Shown piece by piece: positions 40,685 through 48,083 of a stretch of 48,726 nucleotides of DNA. Below the pieces are notes generated by a model that was not told the DNA's origin, did not search any database, and saw nothing but the letters and a program-made list of their open reading frames with translations. The DNA is from Glycomyces tenuis DSM 44171. GTDB taxonomy: Bacteria; Actinomycetota; Actinomycetes; Mycobacteriales; Micromonosporaceae. Where the stretch lies: positions 17,882 to 66,607 of the forward strand of contig NZ_KE386600.1 in NCBI RefSeq assembly GCF_000427885.1, written 5' to 3'. Each line of letters begins with the position of its first letter. Position 1 is the stretch's first letter. The position numbers and the translations under genes were made by a program.

Positions 40685-42127
40685 ATGTCGACCCTCACCA
40701 GCACCCAGGCCGGGACCGTCGCCGTGATCGGCGCCGGGCCGGTGGGCCTGGCCGCCGCCGCGCACCTGCTCGAGCGCGGCCTCACCCCGGTCGTGCTCGA
40801 ATCCGGGGACGGCCCCGGCGCGGCGATCGGCCAGTGGGGCCACATCCGGCTGTTCTCGCCGTGGCGGTACGACATCGACGCCGCCGCGCGCCGCCTGCTC
40901 GAGCCCGCCGGCTGGACCGCGCCCGATCCGGACCGCCTGCCGACCGGCGCCGAGCTGATCGACGACTACCTCGCCCCGCTCGCCAGGGCCCTCGGCGAGC
41001 ACGTGCGATACGGCACCCGGGTCACCGGCGTCGCCCGGTTCGAACTCGACAAGACCACCACCGTCGACCGCGACGGCCGCCCCTACCTGCTGCGCACCGT
41101 CGACGACGAAGGCCGCCGGCAGGACGTGGTCGCCGATGCGGTCATCGACGCCTCCGGCGTGTGGGGCCGGTCGAACCCCCTCGGGGCGCACGGACTGCCC
41201 GCCGCGGGCGAAGAGGCCGGCGCGCCGTGGCTGGCCGGCCCGCTCCCCGACGTGCTCGGCAAGGACCGCGCCCGCTTCTCCGGCAAGCGGACCCTGGTCG
41301 TCGGAGCCGGGCACTCGGCCGCGAACACGCTCCTCCTCCTGGCCGAACTCGCCGAGACCGAGCCCGACACGACGGTCACCTGGGCGATCCGGGGCCGTGA
41401 CGCGTCGAAGGTCTACGGCGGCGGGGCGGCCGACGCGCTCCCCGCGCGCGGCACCATCGGCACCCGCCTGAAGGCCCTGGTCGAATCCGGCGCGGTCGAA
41501 CTGGTCACCGGCTTCACCATCGACGCCTTCTCCGCCGACGCCGACGGCTCGGTGGCGGTCGAGGCGAAGACCGAGGGCCGGGCGGTCGAACTCGAAGTCG
41601 ATCAGATCGCCGCCGCGACCGGCTTTCGCCCCGACCTGGACCTGCTGCGCGAGATCCGGCTCGATCTCGACGCGGTGGTCGAGGCGCCGGCGAAGATCGC
41701 CCCGCTCATCGACCCGAACTTCCACTCCTGCGGCACCGTGCCCGCGCACGGCGAAGCCGACCTCGCCCACCCCGACGAGGGCTTCTACATCGCCGGGGTC
41801 AAGTCCTACGGCCGGGCCCCGACGTTCCTGCTCGCCACCGGCTACGAGCAGGTCCGCTCCATCGCCGCGGCCCTCGCGGGGGACCGCGAGGCGGCCGACC
41901 GGGTCGAACTGGACCTGCCCGAGACCGGCGTCTGCTCCTCCGAGCGAGCTCTGGACGCCACCGGCATCATCGAGGCCGAAGAAGACGCCGGCTGCTGCGG
42001 CACCGCGGCCCCGGCCGAGGAACCGGCCACGGCTCCGGCCCGCGGCCTGGCGACCGGTGTCCTCCACGGCCGCGCCGGGCGGCGTATCGAACTGCCGCAG
42101 GCGCAGTCCGGCGGCTGCTGTGGCTGA
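40685..42127 (+). CDS. arsO: ArsO-like FAD/NAD(P)-dependent flavoprotein with Cys-Cys tail motifs
   Basis: 480 residues. N-terminal FAD site VAVIGAGPVGLAAAAHLLERG, the flavin-monooxygenase-like GHIRLFSPWRYDI segment, and a second Rossmann motif VVGAGHSAANTLLLLAE for NAD(P)H. It matches flavoproteins found in actinobacterial arsenic operons (ArsO), whose reaction is not established. The tail of about 70 residues holds two Gly-Cys-Cys-Gly motifs (C437-C438, and C478-C479 at the very end) that the oxidoreductase fold does not need and that could hand on or bind a thiophilic metalloid. GGAGGA precedes ATG 40685. The divergent ArsR supports the arsenic link, but no arsenate reductase or arsenite pump lies in the window. 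Confidence 0.82.
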   Translation: MSTLTSTQAGTVAVIGAGPVGLAAAAHLLERGLTPVVLESGDGPGAAIGQWGHIRLFSPWRYDIDAAARRLLEPAGWTAPDPDRLPTGAELIDDYLAPLARALGEHVRYGTRVTGVARFELDKTTTVDRDGRPYLLRTVDDEGRRQDVVADAVIDASGVWGRSNPLGAHGLPAAGEEAGAPWLAGPLPDVLGKDRARFSGKRTLVVGAGHSAANTLLLLAELAETEPDTTVTWAIRGRDASKVYGGGAADALPARGTIGTRLKALVESGAVELVTGFTIDAFSADADGSVAVEAKTEGRAVELEVDQIAAATGFRPDLDLLREIRLDLDAVVEAPAKIAPLIDPNFHSCGTVPAHGEADLAHPDEGFYIAGVKSYGRAPTFLLATGYEQVRSIAAALAGDREAADRVELDLPETGVCSSERALDATGIIEAEEDAGCCGTAAPAEEPATAPARGLATGVLHGRAGRRIELPQAQSGGCCG

Positions 42128-42147
42128 CCACGGCCGGGGCCGGGCGC

Positions 42148-42162
42148 GAGGCTCGGAGCCTC
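42148..42162. terminator. Short hairpin between convergent genes
   Basis: GAGGCTC (42148-42154) and GAGCCTC (42156-42162) are inverted around one base, between the stops at 42127 and 42166. The true loop must be larger, so the stem would be about 5 bp: weak. Confidence 0.3.
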
Positions 42163-42165
42163 CGC

Positions 42166-43302
42166 TCAGGCCTCCGGCGGCCGCCAGGTGAGAATCGGGT
42201 CGAGCCGGCGCAGCCCGGCTCTGGGCGCCACGCGAGCGGCGATGCGCAGACCGGTGTTGCGCAAGGCGATCGGTACGAAGTGCCGGGCCATGGACAGGCG
42301 CATGGTCGACAGCGAGTCCGCGGCGACCTTGGTGCAGCGCGGCAGCCGCGCCCGCGTGTAGCCGGGCAGCCCGTCGCCGTGGGCGATCTCGTGCGCGAGC
42401 ACCACCGCGTCCTCGATCGCCTGGCACGCCCCTTGGCCGAGGTGGGGGACCATGGCGTGGGCCGCGTCGCCGAGGACCGCCACCCGGCCCTTGTGGAAGG
42501 CCGGCAGCGGGGTCGCCAGATGGTGGACGTCGCTGCGCAGCACCGAGCCCGGCTCGGTCGTCGCCAGCAGCTCGGGCAGCGGCTCCGGCCAGTCGCCGAA
42601 GCGGTCGAGCAGGACCTCGCGCTCGTCGTCCGCCCGCTCTCCCGCCGGAACGAGGGCGGCCGCGTACATGTACAGGGCGCGGTCGGCCAGCGGCATGGTG
42701 GCGATCGCGCCGGTCGGGCCCCAGTATTCGACGCCGCCGACCGTCATCTCGACGCGGGGGAGCAGCCACCGCCACGTCGTCTCTCCGGAGTAGACCGGGC
42801 CGGGGTGGTCGGGGAACAGCGCCGCGCGGGTCGGTGAGCGGATGCCGTCGGCCGCCACGACGAGATCGCCTTCGGCGGTTCCCGCGGTGGTGGTCACCGT
42901 GCCGCTGTCGGGATCGACGCCCTCGACCGTGACGCCCAGGTGCAGCGCCTCGGCGCCGAGGCGCTCGGCCAGCGCGGCGACGAGTCTCGCGCGCGGCACG
43001 ACGACGGCGAGGTCGCCCCAGCGCTCCTCGGCGGCCCGCCGGTCGGTCTTGATCAGCCAGGTCCCGTCGTGGCTTCTGACGCCGGCCGCCGCCTCGCCGA
43101 ACGCCGCCGCCTCGCGGATCCGGTCGCCGACGCCGACCACGTCGAGCGCTCGCAATCCGTTCGGGGCCACCGCCAGCCCGGCGCCGACCGCCTCCAGAGC
43201 GGGGGCGCGCTCATAGACCGCCACGCTCCATCCCTTGGCGCGCAGCGCCAGTGCGGCCGTCAAGCCGCCGATGCCCCCTCCGACCACCACCGCGTGTCCC
43301 AT
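42166..43302 (-). CDS. FAD-dependent aromatic-type monooxygenase (PHBH fold)
   Basis: 378 residues. GxGxxG FAD site VVVGGGIGGLTAALALRAKG, the DG motif GDLVVAADGIRSPTR and the GD motif GRVAVLGDAAHAMVPHLGQGA (cited as GRVAVLGDAAHAMVP), all in family order. It should hydroxylate or oxidise an aromatic or polyketide-like substrate using NAD(P)H and oxygen, and is of the type often used for xenobiotic or antibiotic modification. ATG 43302 has GGAG 6 nt upstream. It is divergent from a TetR regulator and shares with it two tandem operators; induction by the substrate is therefore likely. Confidence 0.9.
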   Translation of the reverse strand: MGHAVVVGGGIGGLTAALALRAKGWSVAVYERAPALEAVGAGLAVAPNGLRALDVVGVGDRIREAAAFGEAAAGVRSHDGTWLIKTDRRAAEERWGDLAVVVPRARLVAALAERLGAEALHLGVTVEGVDPDSGTVTTTAGTAEGDLVVAADGIRSPTRAALFPDHPGPVYSGETTWRWLLPRVEMTVGGVEYWGPTGAIATMPLADRALYMYAAALVPAGERADDEREVLLDRFGDWPEPLPELLATTEPGSVLRSDVHHLATPLPAFHKGRVAVLGDAAHAMVPHLGQGACQAIEDAVVLAHEIAHGDGLPGYTRARLPRCTKVAADSLSTMRLSMARHFVPIALRNTGLRIAARVAPRAGLRRLDPILTWRPPEA

Positions 43303-43316
43303 GAATGCTCCAATTC

Positions 43317-43347
43317 ACTACACCCGTAGTAAGACTACAAGTGTAGT
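43317..43347. promoter_or_regulatory. Tandem TetR-type operators in the divergent promoter
   Basis: ACTACACCCGTAGT (43317-43330) and ACTACAAGTGTAGT (43334-43347). The second has perfect 6-bp arms, the first has 5 of 6. Centres are 17 bp apart. The right site abuts TAGTAT (43344-43349), the likely -10 of the TetR gene. Confidence 0.75.
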
Positions 43348-43355
43348 ATGCCAGG

Positions 43356-43919
43356 GTGATGAGTCCACGCGCCAGACATGTGGCCGACGCCGCACTCGAC
43401 CTGCTCGCCGAACGCGGCATGCGCGGCCTGACCCACCGCGCCGTCGACGAGATCGCGGGGCTGCCGCTCGGGTCGACCTCGAACGTCGCCCGCTCGCGCG
43501 TGGCGCTGCTGGAGCTCGCGTTGACGCGCCTGGAGGCGATCGAGACCGAACGGTTCACCTCCGCGGGCCCGTTCCCCGAGGACCCGGACGCCTTGGCCGC
43601 TCTGCTGGCGGCGGCGCTGACCGACCTGATCGGCCGGCACCGCTCACTGAGCCTGGCCCGCTACGAGATGGCCCTGGAGGCGAACCGCCAGCCGGCGCTG
43701 CGGCGCCGTTACGACCAGCTGGGGAGGCGCCCGCGCGAGCTCGCGACCGCGGCGATGGCGGCGGCCGGATCACCGGACCCGCCGCGGCACGGGCGCACCC
43801 TCCTCGCCTTCGTCGAGGGCCTCACCTTCGACGCCCTCGCCGGGGCGGGGGACGCCCCCTCGGCCGAGGAACTGCACAGCGCTCTCCGGGGCCTCCTCCG
43901 CGGCATGCTCGGCCGGTGA
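43356..43919 (+). CDS. TetR-family transcriptional regulator
   Basis: 187 residues. The TetR helix-turn-helix (RHVADAALDLLAERGMRGLT, HRAVDEIAGLPLGSTSNVAR) is followed by a helical ligand-binding and dimerisation domain. Start GTG 43356, which lies 6 nt after the -10 TAGTAT, a leaderless arrangement; ATG 43359 is the next codon. The tandem operators at 43317-43347 cover its promoter and that of the divergent monooxygenase, so it should repress both itself and that enzyme. The inducer is probably the monooxygenase substrate. Confidence 0.9.
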   Translation: MMSPRARHVADAALDLLAERGMRGLTHRAVDEIAGLPLGSTSNVARSRVALLELALTRLEAIETERFTSAGPFPEDPDALAALLAAALTDLIGRHRSLSLARYEMALEANRQPALRRRYDQLGRRPRELATAAMAAAGSPDPPRHGRTLLAFVEGLTFDALAGAGDAPSAEELHSALRGLLRGMLGR

Positions 43920-44097
43920 CGGTCCGCGATCACCTGGCGTCCTCCGGTGGCGAGGCGGTGCATCGGCGGACGACGCGCCTGGTATCGCGGGTGATGCGGG
44001 CGAAGCCTCGGTCCCGAAAACACCCGATTTGCGGGCGAGTTCTATGGTTGCTCAACGCAAGCACTGAACACTTCTCACACCCGAGCTTGGGAGAACG

Positions 44098-44571
44098 ATG
44101 AGCGAATACGACGACCCCATGGCCGAAGACGACTTCACCACGGACGAGTTCGAGACCGACGGCACGTACACCGACGACACCACGTCCTCCACGGACGACA
44201 TGTACACCGACGACACGGCCTCGGACGACGTCTACTCCGCCGTCGCCGACACCGACATCGACGGCGACGGGGTGAACGAGTCGGTCTCCTACGACACCGA
44301 CGGCGACGGCATCACCGACACCATCGAGTCCGACATGGACGGCGACGGTTGGATCGACCAGGCCGTGAGCGACACCGACGGGGACGGCTACTACGAGACC
44401 GGCGTCTTCGACACCGACGGCGACACGTACCTCGACACGGTCGCGAGCGACACCGACGCCGACGGCTACGCCGACACCGTCGAGTCCGACACCGACGGCG
44501 ACGGCTACATCGACTCGGTCGCCTCGGACTCCGACGGCGACGGCACCTACGACTCCGTCGAGTCGATCTAG
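44098..44571 (+). CDS. Acidic protein with eight tandem 13-residue DxDGDG repeats
   Basis: 157 residues. The first 52 are Asp/Thr/Glu-rich and probably disordered. Residues 53-156 are eight tandem 13-residue units on the plan D-T-D-G-D-G-Y-x-D-T-V-x-S. Each holds a calcium-loop-like DxDxDG core and a hydrophobic patch, so calcium-dependent folding into a solenoid is likely. It looks like thrombospondin type 3 or dockerin-type calcium loops, but the strict 13-residue period is unlike either. There is no signal peptide, membrane segment or lipobox, although most proteins with such loops are exported. GGGAG precedes ATG 44098. No neighbour explains it. I know no named family with this architecture. 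Confidence 0.85.
   Translation: MSEYDDPMAEDDFTTDEFETDGTYTDDTTSSTDDMYTDDTASDDVYSAVADTDIDGDGVNESVSYDTDGDGITDTIESDMDGDGWIDQAVSDTDGDGYYETGVFDTDGDTYLDTVASDTDADGYADTVESDTDGDGYIDSVASDSDGDGTYDSVESI
44254..44565 (+). repeat. Eight tandem 39-bp coding repeats
   Basis: In-frame 39-bp units, each starting with a GAC-rich stretch (typically GACACCGACGGCGACGG). The DNA repeats diverge mainly at the last third of each unit. The array could expand or contract by slippage in whole units without breaking the frame. Confidence 0.85.
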
Positions 44572-44654
44572 TCCGTGCGCACGGCGACCGGGTAGCGGGC
44601 TGCGAGCTCGCCCGGCGCGAGCCGATCGACGAAGCGGCGCCGCACCGAAGCGCC

Positions 44655-44689
44655 GCGGGCGGCCGGCGGGGTCACCGCCGGCCGCCCGC
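44655..44689. terminator. Strong bidirectional terminator hairpin
   Basis: 15-bp perfect stem (44655-44669 with 44675-44689) and a 5-nt loop, between the convergent stops at 44571 and 44713. Confidence 0.75.
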
Positions 44690-44712
44690 CCGTCTGCCGA
44701 AGGAGGAGGCCG

Positions 44713-45381
44713 TCACCCGATGACGAACACCGCCACCGCCGCGCTGGCCGCCGCCGCGGTGAAGTACAGCGCGGCGATCGGCCGGCTCGCCGCGACCTCG
44801 CCCGTGCCGTAGCCGCTCGCGAACTGCTCCAGCCGGTCCCGTTGCCGGTCCTTGAGTCCGAGCCCCGCTGCGAGCACGCCGAGCGTGGGCAGGGCGTAGA
44901 CGACGGCATAGCCCGCGAGGAGGGAGAGGTTCTGCGCGGTGCCGAGCGGGGCGTCGACGAGTCGGCTCACCGCGAAGAACAGCGGGAAGGCGCTCGGCAG
45001 GTCCGATGCCGTCGTCAAGACCCCCAGTCCGACAGCGCTCCACGGGTTCACCCAGGCGGGCAGCCGCACCGCCGACCGCCTCGGACGTGTCCGCAGGCGG
45101 CGCCGGCCGAGCCAGGCGAGGAACAGGGCCAACGCCGCGAAGATGGCCCGGCGGGCCCACATCGTGAACTCCGCCAGCGCGTCCTCGGCCGCCGCGGCAC
45201 CGAGCAGCAACGCCGCCGCCACCAGGTAGAAGGCCAGCACCGCTCCGGCCAGATAGGACCACCCGGTCGCCGCCGGCCGCCGAGCGGTCAGCACGATCAC
45301 GGCCACCGCCAGCATGGTCGAGGTGTTCAGCGAGTCCAGGACCGCCAGTCCCGCCAGGCTCGCCAGCAATCCGAAATCCAC
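44713..45381 (-). CDS. GAP-family (Sap/sulfolipid-addressing-like) membrane protein
   Basis: 222 residues with six predicted membrane segments. It resembles the GAP family, a LysE-related group whose mycobacterial members help move glycolipids (peptidoglycolipid, sulfolipid-1) to the envelope: SLAGLAVLDSLNTSTM near the start, the basic loop RRRLRTRPRR after the third segment, and LTTASDLPSAFPLFFAVSRL in the fourth. Start GTG 45381 with GGAG 7 nt upstream is preferred over the in-frame TTG at 45411. What it would move in this organism is not known. Confidence 0.8.
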   Translation of the reverse strand: MDFGLLASLAGLAVLDSLNTSTMLAVAVIVLTARRPAATGWSYLAGAVLAFYLVAAALLLGAAAAEDALAEFTMWARRAIFAALALFLAWLGRRRLRTRPRRSAVRLPAWVNPWSAVGLGVLTTASDLPSAFPLFFAVSRLVDAPLGTAQNLSLLAGYAVVYALPTLGVLAAGLGLKDRQRDRLEQFASGYGTGEVAASRPIAALYFTAAAASAAVAVFVIG

Positions 45382-45510
45382 GCCGCCACTCCAATCCGCC
45401 GAGTCCGGCAAGACTACGCACCCGCGCGGCCGGGCCGAACGGGAACGGACGCTCGGGATTTCACGCGGTGATCGTCCGCCGCGGGCGCGGCGGCAGAGGA
45501 AGCGCTGCGG

Positions 45511-45894
45511 TCAGCGGCCCTGCCGCGGCGTCGCCGTGCGCCGCTGAGCCGGACGCGTGTCCTTCCAGTCCCGTCGGCGCCGCCACCACGCCTCCACAAG
45601 GTCGATGACGGCGCTCCGGCGCTCGCGGTCGAGCACTCGCTCGAAGTGGACGTTGAAGTGCGCCAAGGCCGGGAGATCGCCGTCGAGGCGGTAGACGGTC
45701 GCGATGAACCGGCCCCGCTCCTCGCCGACGAGCTCGTAGACCGACACCACCTTCGAAACGCCTTGTCTGCCGGTCTCCTGGACGCCGTCGGGGATGGTCA
45801 CCCGCACCGCCAGACCGTCGATCTCGAAATTCCGGTACCGCTCGTACGGCTCGACGGCATCGAGGCCGAGCACGTCGTTCGCGGAGTCGGTCAT
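45511..45894 (-). CDS. Small protein of unknown function
   Basis: 127 residues. A mixed alpha/beta pattern (NFEIDGLAVRVTIPDGVQ, VSKVVSVYELVGEERGRFIA, YRLDGDLPALAHFNVHFERV) with a basic C-terminal tail (WWRRRRDWKD ... RRTATPRQGR). No family is recognised and no signal peptide or membrane segment is seen. Start ATG 45894 has AAGGA 8 nt upstream, which settles it against the longer frame open to 45990. The reading frame has the expected third-position GC pattern and acceptable residue composition, so a real gene is likely. The neighbour 129 bp to the left runs in the same direction, but co-transcription is uncertain. Confidence 0.65.
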   Translation of the reverse strand: MTDSANDVLGLDAVEPYERYRNFEIDGLAVRVTIPDGVQETGRQGVSKVVSVYELVGEERGRFIATVYRLDGDLPALAHFNVHFERVLDRERRSAVIDLVEAWWRRRRDWKDTRPAQRRTATPRQGR

Positions 45895-46331
45895 GGGCTG
45901 GTCCTTGTCGTCTGCTGCCGGAAGCTGCCCGAGCGGGCCGAACCACCAAGGGGCGAGAGCACTCTCGCGACGATGACGGCCCGTTCGCAAGGCCAGTATT
46001 CCACAGGCCGCCGCCGTCGACTTCGCAGGTCAAGGCCGGTCAATGCAAACTGCATGAACAGATGCAGACCCCATGGCATCCCCTGTCACCGAGACGCGGG
46101 TACCCGGCACCGGCCGGACGGCGACGGCCGAATGATGGCCCCGGAACCCCCACGGAGGGGCTCGGCTGCGTTCCGTTCGCAGGCGAAGTTCTCTGATGTG
46201 CCTGCTGCGCTTCATGTTCCACATGGGTCTGTATGGTTCTCCTGTGTCCTGACGGACTGATCCGGCAGGCTCGCGGTGTGACCAAGGTCGTACGATGTGC
46301 CCAACGTTCCTTCAACGAAGAGGCTGAGCCG
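45895..46331. other. 437-bp intergenic region before the DUF574 methyltransferase
   Basis: No gene that I can support. It contains the promoters of both flanking genes. An inverted repeat CTGCAT-N6-ATGCAG lies at 46050-46067, next to a second TGCA-AAC-TGCA overlap at 46044-46054. GC content is lower around 46180-46310. A frame from 46233 runs into the methyltransferase, but its extra N-terminal residues lack family likeness. Confidence 0.5.
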
Positions 46332-47174
46332 ATGACTGAGAACGACGGGGCCACGCCCGACGAAAAAGCCGACTTCGCATCCGACTTCGACATCAGCAAA
46401 CCCACGATCGCGCGCGTCTACGACGCGCTGCTCGGCGGCAAGGACAACTTCGCGGCCGACCGAGCGGGCGCCGACGCCTACGTCAAGCACGTGCCGAACG
46501 CCGGCGACTGCGCCAAGGAGAACCGCCAGGCCCTGGTCAAGGGCGTGAAGTACATGGCGAGCAAGGGGATCGACCAGTTCCTGGACATCGGGGCGGGACT
46601 GCCGACGATGGAGAACACCCACCAGGCCGCGCAGTCGATCAACCCGGGCGCGAAGGTCGTCTACGTCGACAACGACCCGATCGTGCTGGCGCACGGCCGG
46701 GCCCTGCTGGCCGACGACCACTCGACCACGGTCGTCACAGCCGACCTGCGCGACCCGCAGAGCATCCTCGACCACCCCGACGTGAAGGACATGCTGGACT
46801 TCACCCGGCCGATCGGATTGATGGTCGTGGGCCTGCACATGCACTTCCACGACGACGAAGAGCCCGACGAGTGGGTCCGCGTCCTGCTGGACGCCTGCCC
46901 GTCCGGCTCGTACCTGTTCATCACCGACTTCGTGGACACCGGCGAACCCCTCCAGAAGGGCATGGAGCAGGCCGGCCTGGAGAGCCTCGGCAACGGCTGG
47001 ATCCGCACCCCCGAACGCATCGAGGAGCACTTCCTGGGCCTGCCGCTGGAGCCGCCCGGACTGGACTTCCTGGCCCGCTGGTTCCCCGGCGAGCCCGACC
47101 GCGAGGTGCCGACGGCGGCGGATCTCGAGCCGTACCAGCGCATCCTCATGGCCGGCGTGGCCCGCAAGCCGTGA
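46332..47174 (+). CDS. SAM-dependent methyltransferase of the DUF574/Methyltransf_19 family
   Basis: 280 residues. N-terminal family signature FDISKPTIARVYDALLGGKDNFAADR (FDISKPTIARVYDALLGG then KDNF), AdoMet motif I FLDIGAGLPT, acidic strand end YVDNDPIVLAHGRAL and the later GLHMHFHDDEEP. This family is widespread and multiplied in actinomycetes. The substrate is unknown; some members sit in natural-product clusters. Start ATG 46332 has GAAGAGG upstream at 8 nt. The frame is open to 46233, but the family normally begins close to the ISKP motif. A hairpin at 47239-47260 may end the transcript. Confidence 0.93.
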   Translation: MTENDGATPDEKADFASDFDISKPTIARVYDALLGGKDNFAADRAGADAYVKHVPNAGDCAKENRQALVKGVKYMASKGIDQFLDIGAGLPTMENTHQAAQSINPGAKVVYVDNDPIVLAHGRALLADDHSTTVVTADLRDPQSILDHPDVKDMLDFTRPIGLMVVGLHMHFHDDEEPDEWVRVLLDACPSGSYLFITDFVDTGEPLQKGMEQAGLESLGNGWIRTPERIEEHFLGLPLEPPGLDFLARWFPGEPDREVPTAADLEPYQRILMAGVARKP

Positions 47175-47238
47175 GAACACGGGCCGAGGGCGCGTGGCCG
47201 CGGCCCGGTTCCCGGCCGCGACCGGAATGAGCGCGACC

Positions 47239-47260
47239 CCAGGGGCCTCGCAGCCCCTGG
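47239..47260 (+). terminator. Hairpin after the methyltransferase gene
   Basis: CCAGGGGC (47239-47246) pairs with GCCCCTGG (47253-47260) around a 6-nt loop, 65 bp after the stop. Confidence 0.5.
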
Positions 47261-47329
47261 TGAAGGGCGGCCCGGCCGCCGCCCGGTTATGCTGGAAGCT
47301 CCATACCATGGAAGCCCCCGTCAGGGGAG

Positions 47330-47354
47330 AAGCCCCGGCCTCGAGCCGGGGCTT
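47330..47354 (+). promoter_or_regulatory. Hairpin in the leader of the phosphatase gene
   Basis: AAGCCCCGGC (47330-47339) pairs with GCCGGGGCTT (47345-47354), loop of 5 nt, 38 bp before the ATG. There is no T-tract. It could be a terminator of read-through or an mRNA leader structure. Confidence 0.45.
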
Positions 47355-47392
47355 CAACGTGTCAGCCGGGAACGCCCTTGGAGGACCGCCTC

Positions 47393-47854
47393 ATGACCCG
47401 GACCGTGATCGTCGACGTCGACGGCACCGTGGCCCTGCGCAACGGCCGCGGCCCGTTCGACTACCACCTGGTCGAGACCGATCTGCCCAACACCCCCGTC
47501 ATCGCCGTCGTCGAAGCCCTCGCGCAGGCGGGCCACGAGATCGTGTTCCTCTCCGGCCGAGAGAACGTGGACTACGCCGACGTCCCCGAGCGCACCCGGC
47601 ACGGCCTGAGCGGCACCTGCCGCGACGCCACGCTCCGGTGGCTCCGCGAGCATCTCGCCGTCCCCGAGTTCGAGCTGTACATGCGCGAGAGCGGCGACCA
47701 CCGCAAGGACTACAGGATCAAGCGCGAGATCTACGACGCTCACCTGGCCGGCCGGGACATCCTCTGCGCCATCGACGACCGCGACCAGGCCGTGCGGCTG
47801 TGGAGGGAGAGCCTCGGTCTGACCTGCCTCCAAGTCGCCTACGGCGACTTCTAG
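47393..47854 (+). CDS. HAD-superfamily phosphatase resembling the T4 polynucleotide kinase 3'-phosphatase domain
   Basis: 153 residues. HAD motif I VIVDVDGTVA with nucleophile D8 and acid/base D10, motif II Ser in VFLSGRE, and motif IV DDRDQAV. The insert arrangement and the phrase FDYHLVETDLPNTPVI (phosphatase of the PseT/PNK type) point to a phosphatase acting on 3'-phosphates of nucleic acid or on a nucleotide. There is no kinase domain. Start ATG 47393 with GGAGG 8 nt upstream (47380-47384). It is a free-standing gene between the methyltransferase and the EccC gene. The substrate is inferred from domain likeness only. Confidence 0.82.
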   Translation: MTRTVIVDVDGTVALRNGRGPFDYHLVETDLPNTPVIAVVEALAQAGHEIVFLSGRENVDYADVPERTRHGLSGTCRDATLRWLREHLAVPEFELYMRESGDHRKDYRIKREIYDAHLAGRDILCAIDDRDQAVRLWRESLGLTCLQVAYGDF

Positions 47855-48083
47855 GGGCTGTTCACAGACCCCGACGGGCGCTGTCCGGCCCCACCCCGCC
47901 TGCTGTCGATCGGGGTGGGACGAGCGGAGCCGCGCCGCTACGGCACCGCCGCCGAACACGAGCGCCTGCACGGACTCGACGCCGACGGCATCGCCGCCCG
48001 CCTGCGGCGGTTCCTGGATCCGAGCCGACGGATGGCGGCCGGACAGGCCGGCTCCGCGAATCGAGTGCGGCCTTCCGAGGCGA
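47855..48083. other. Gap with a coding-like scrap before the EccC stop
   Basis: 229 bp. The plus frame from 47915 gives RRYGTAAEHERLHGLDADGI then AARLRRFLDP (to about 48024), which reads like the C-terminal tail of a lost protein and has no start of its own. Beyond it I see nothing. I cannot name the family. Confidence 0.4.

Noticed and set aside
44254..44565. Possible CRISPR array or DNA-level satellite
   Set aside because: The 39-bp units are in-frame codon repeats without spacers and vary mostly at wobble and tail positions, so this is a coding repeat.
47281..47360. tRNA or riboswitch in the phosphatase leader
   Set aside because: The hairpins do not form a cloverleaf and no conserved riboswitch core is recognisable.
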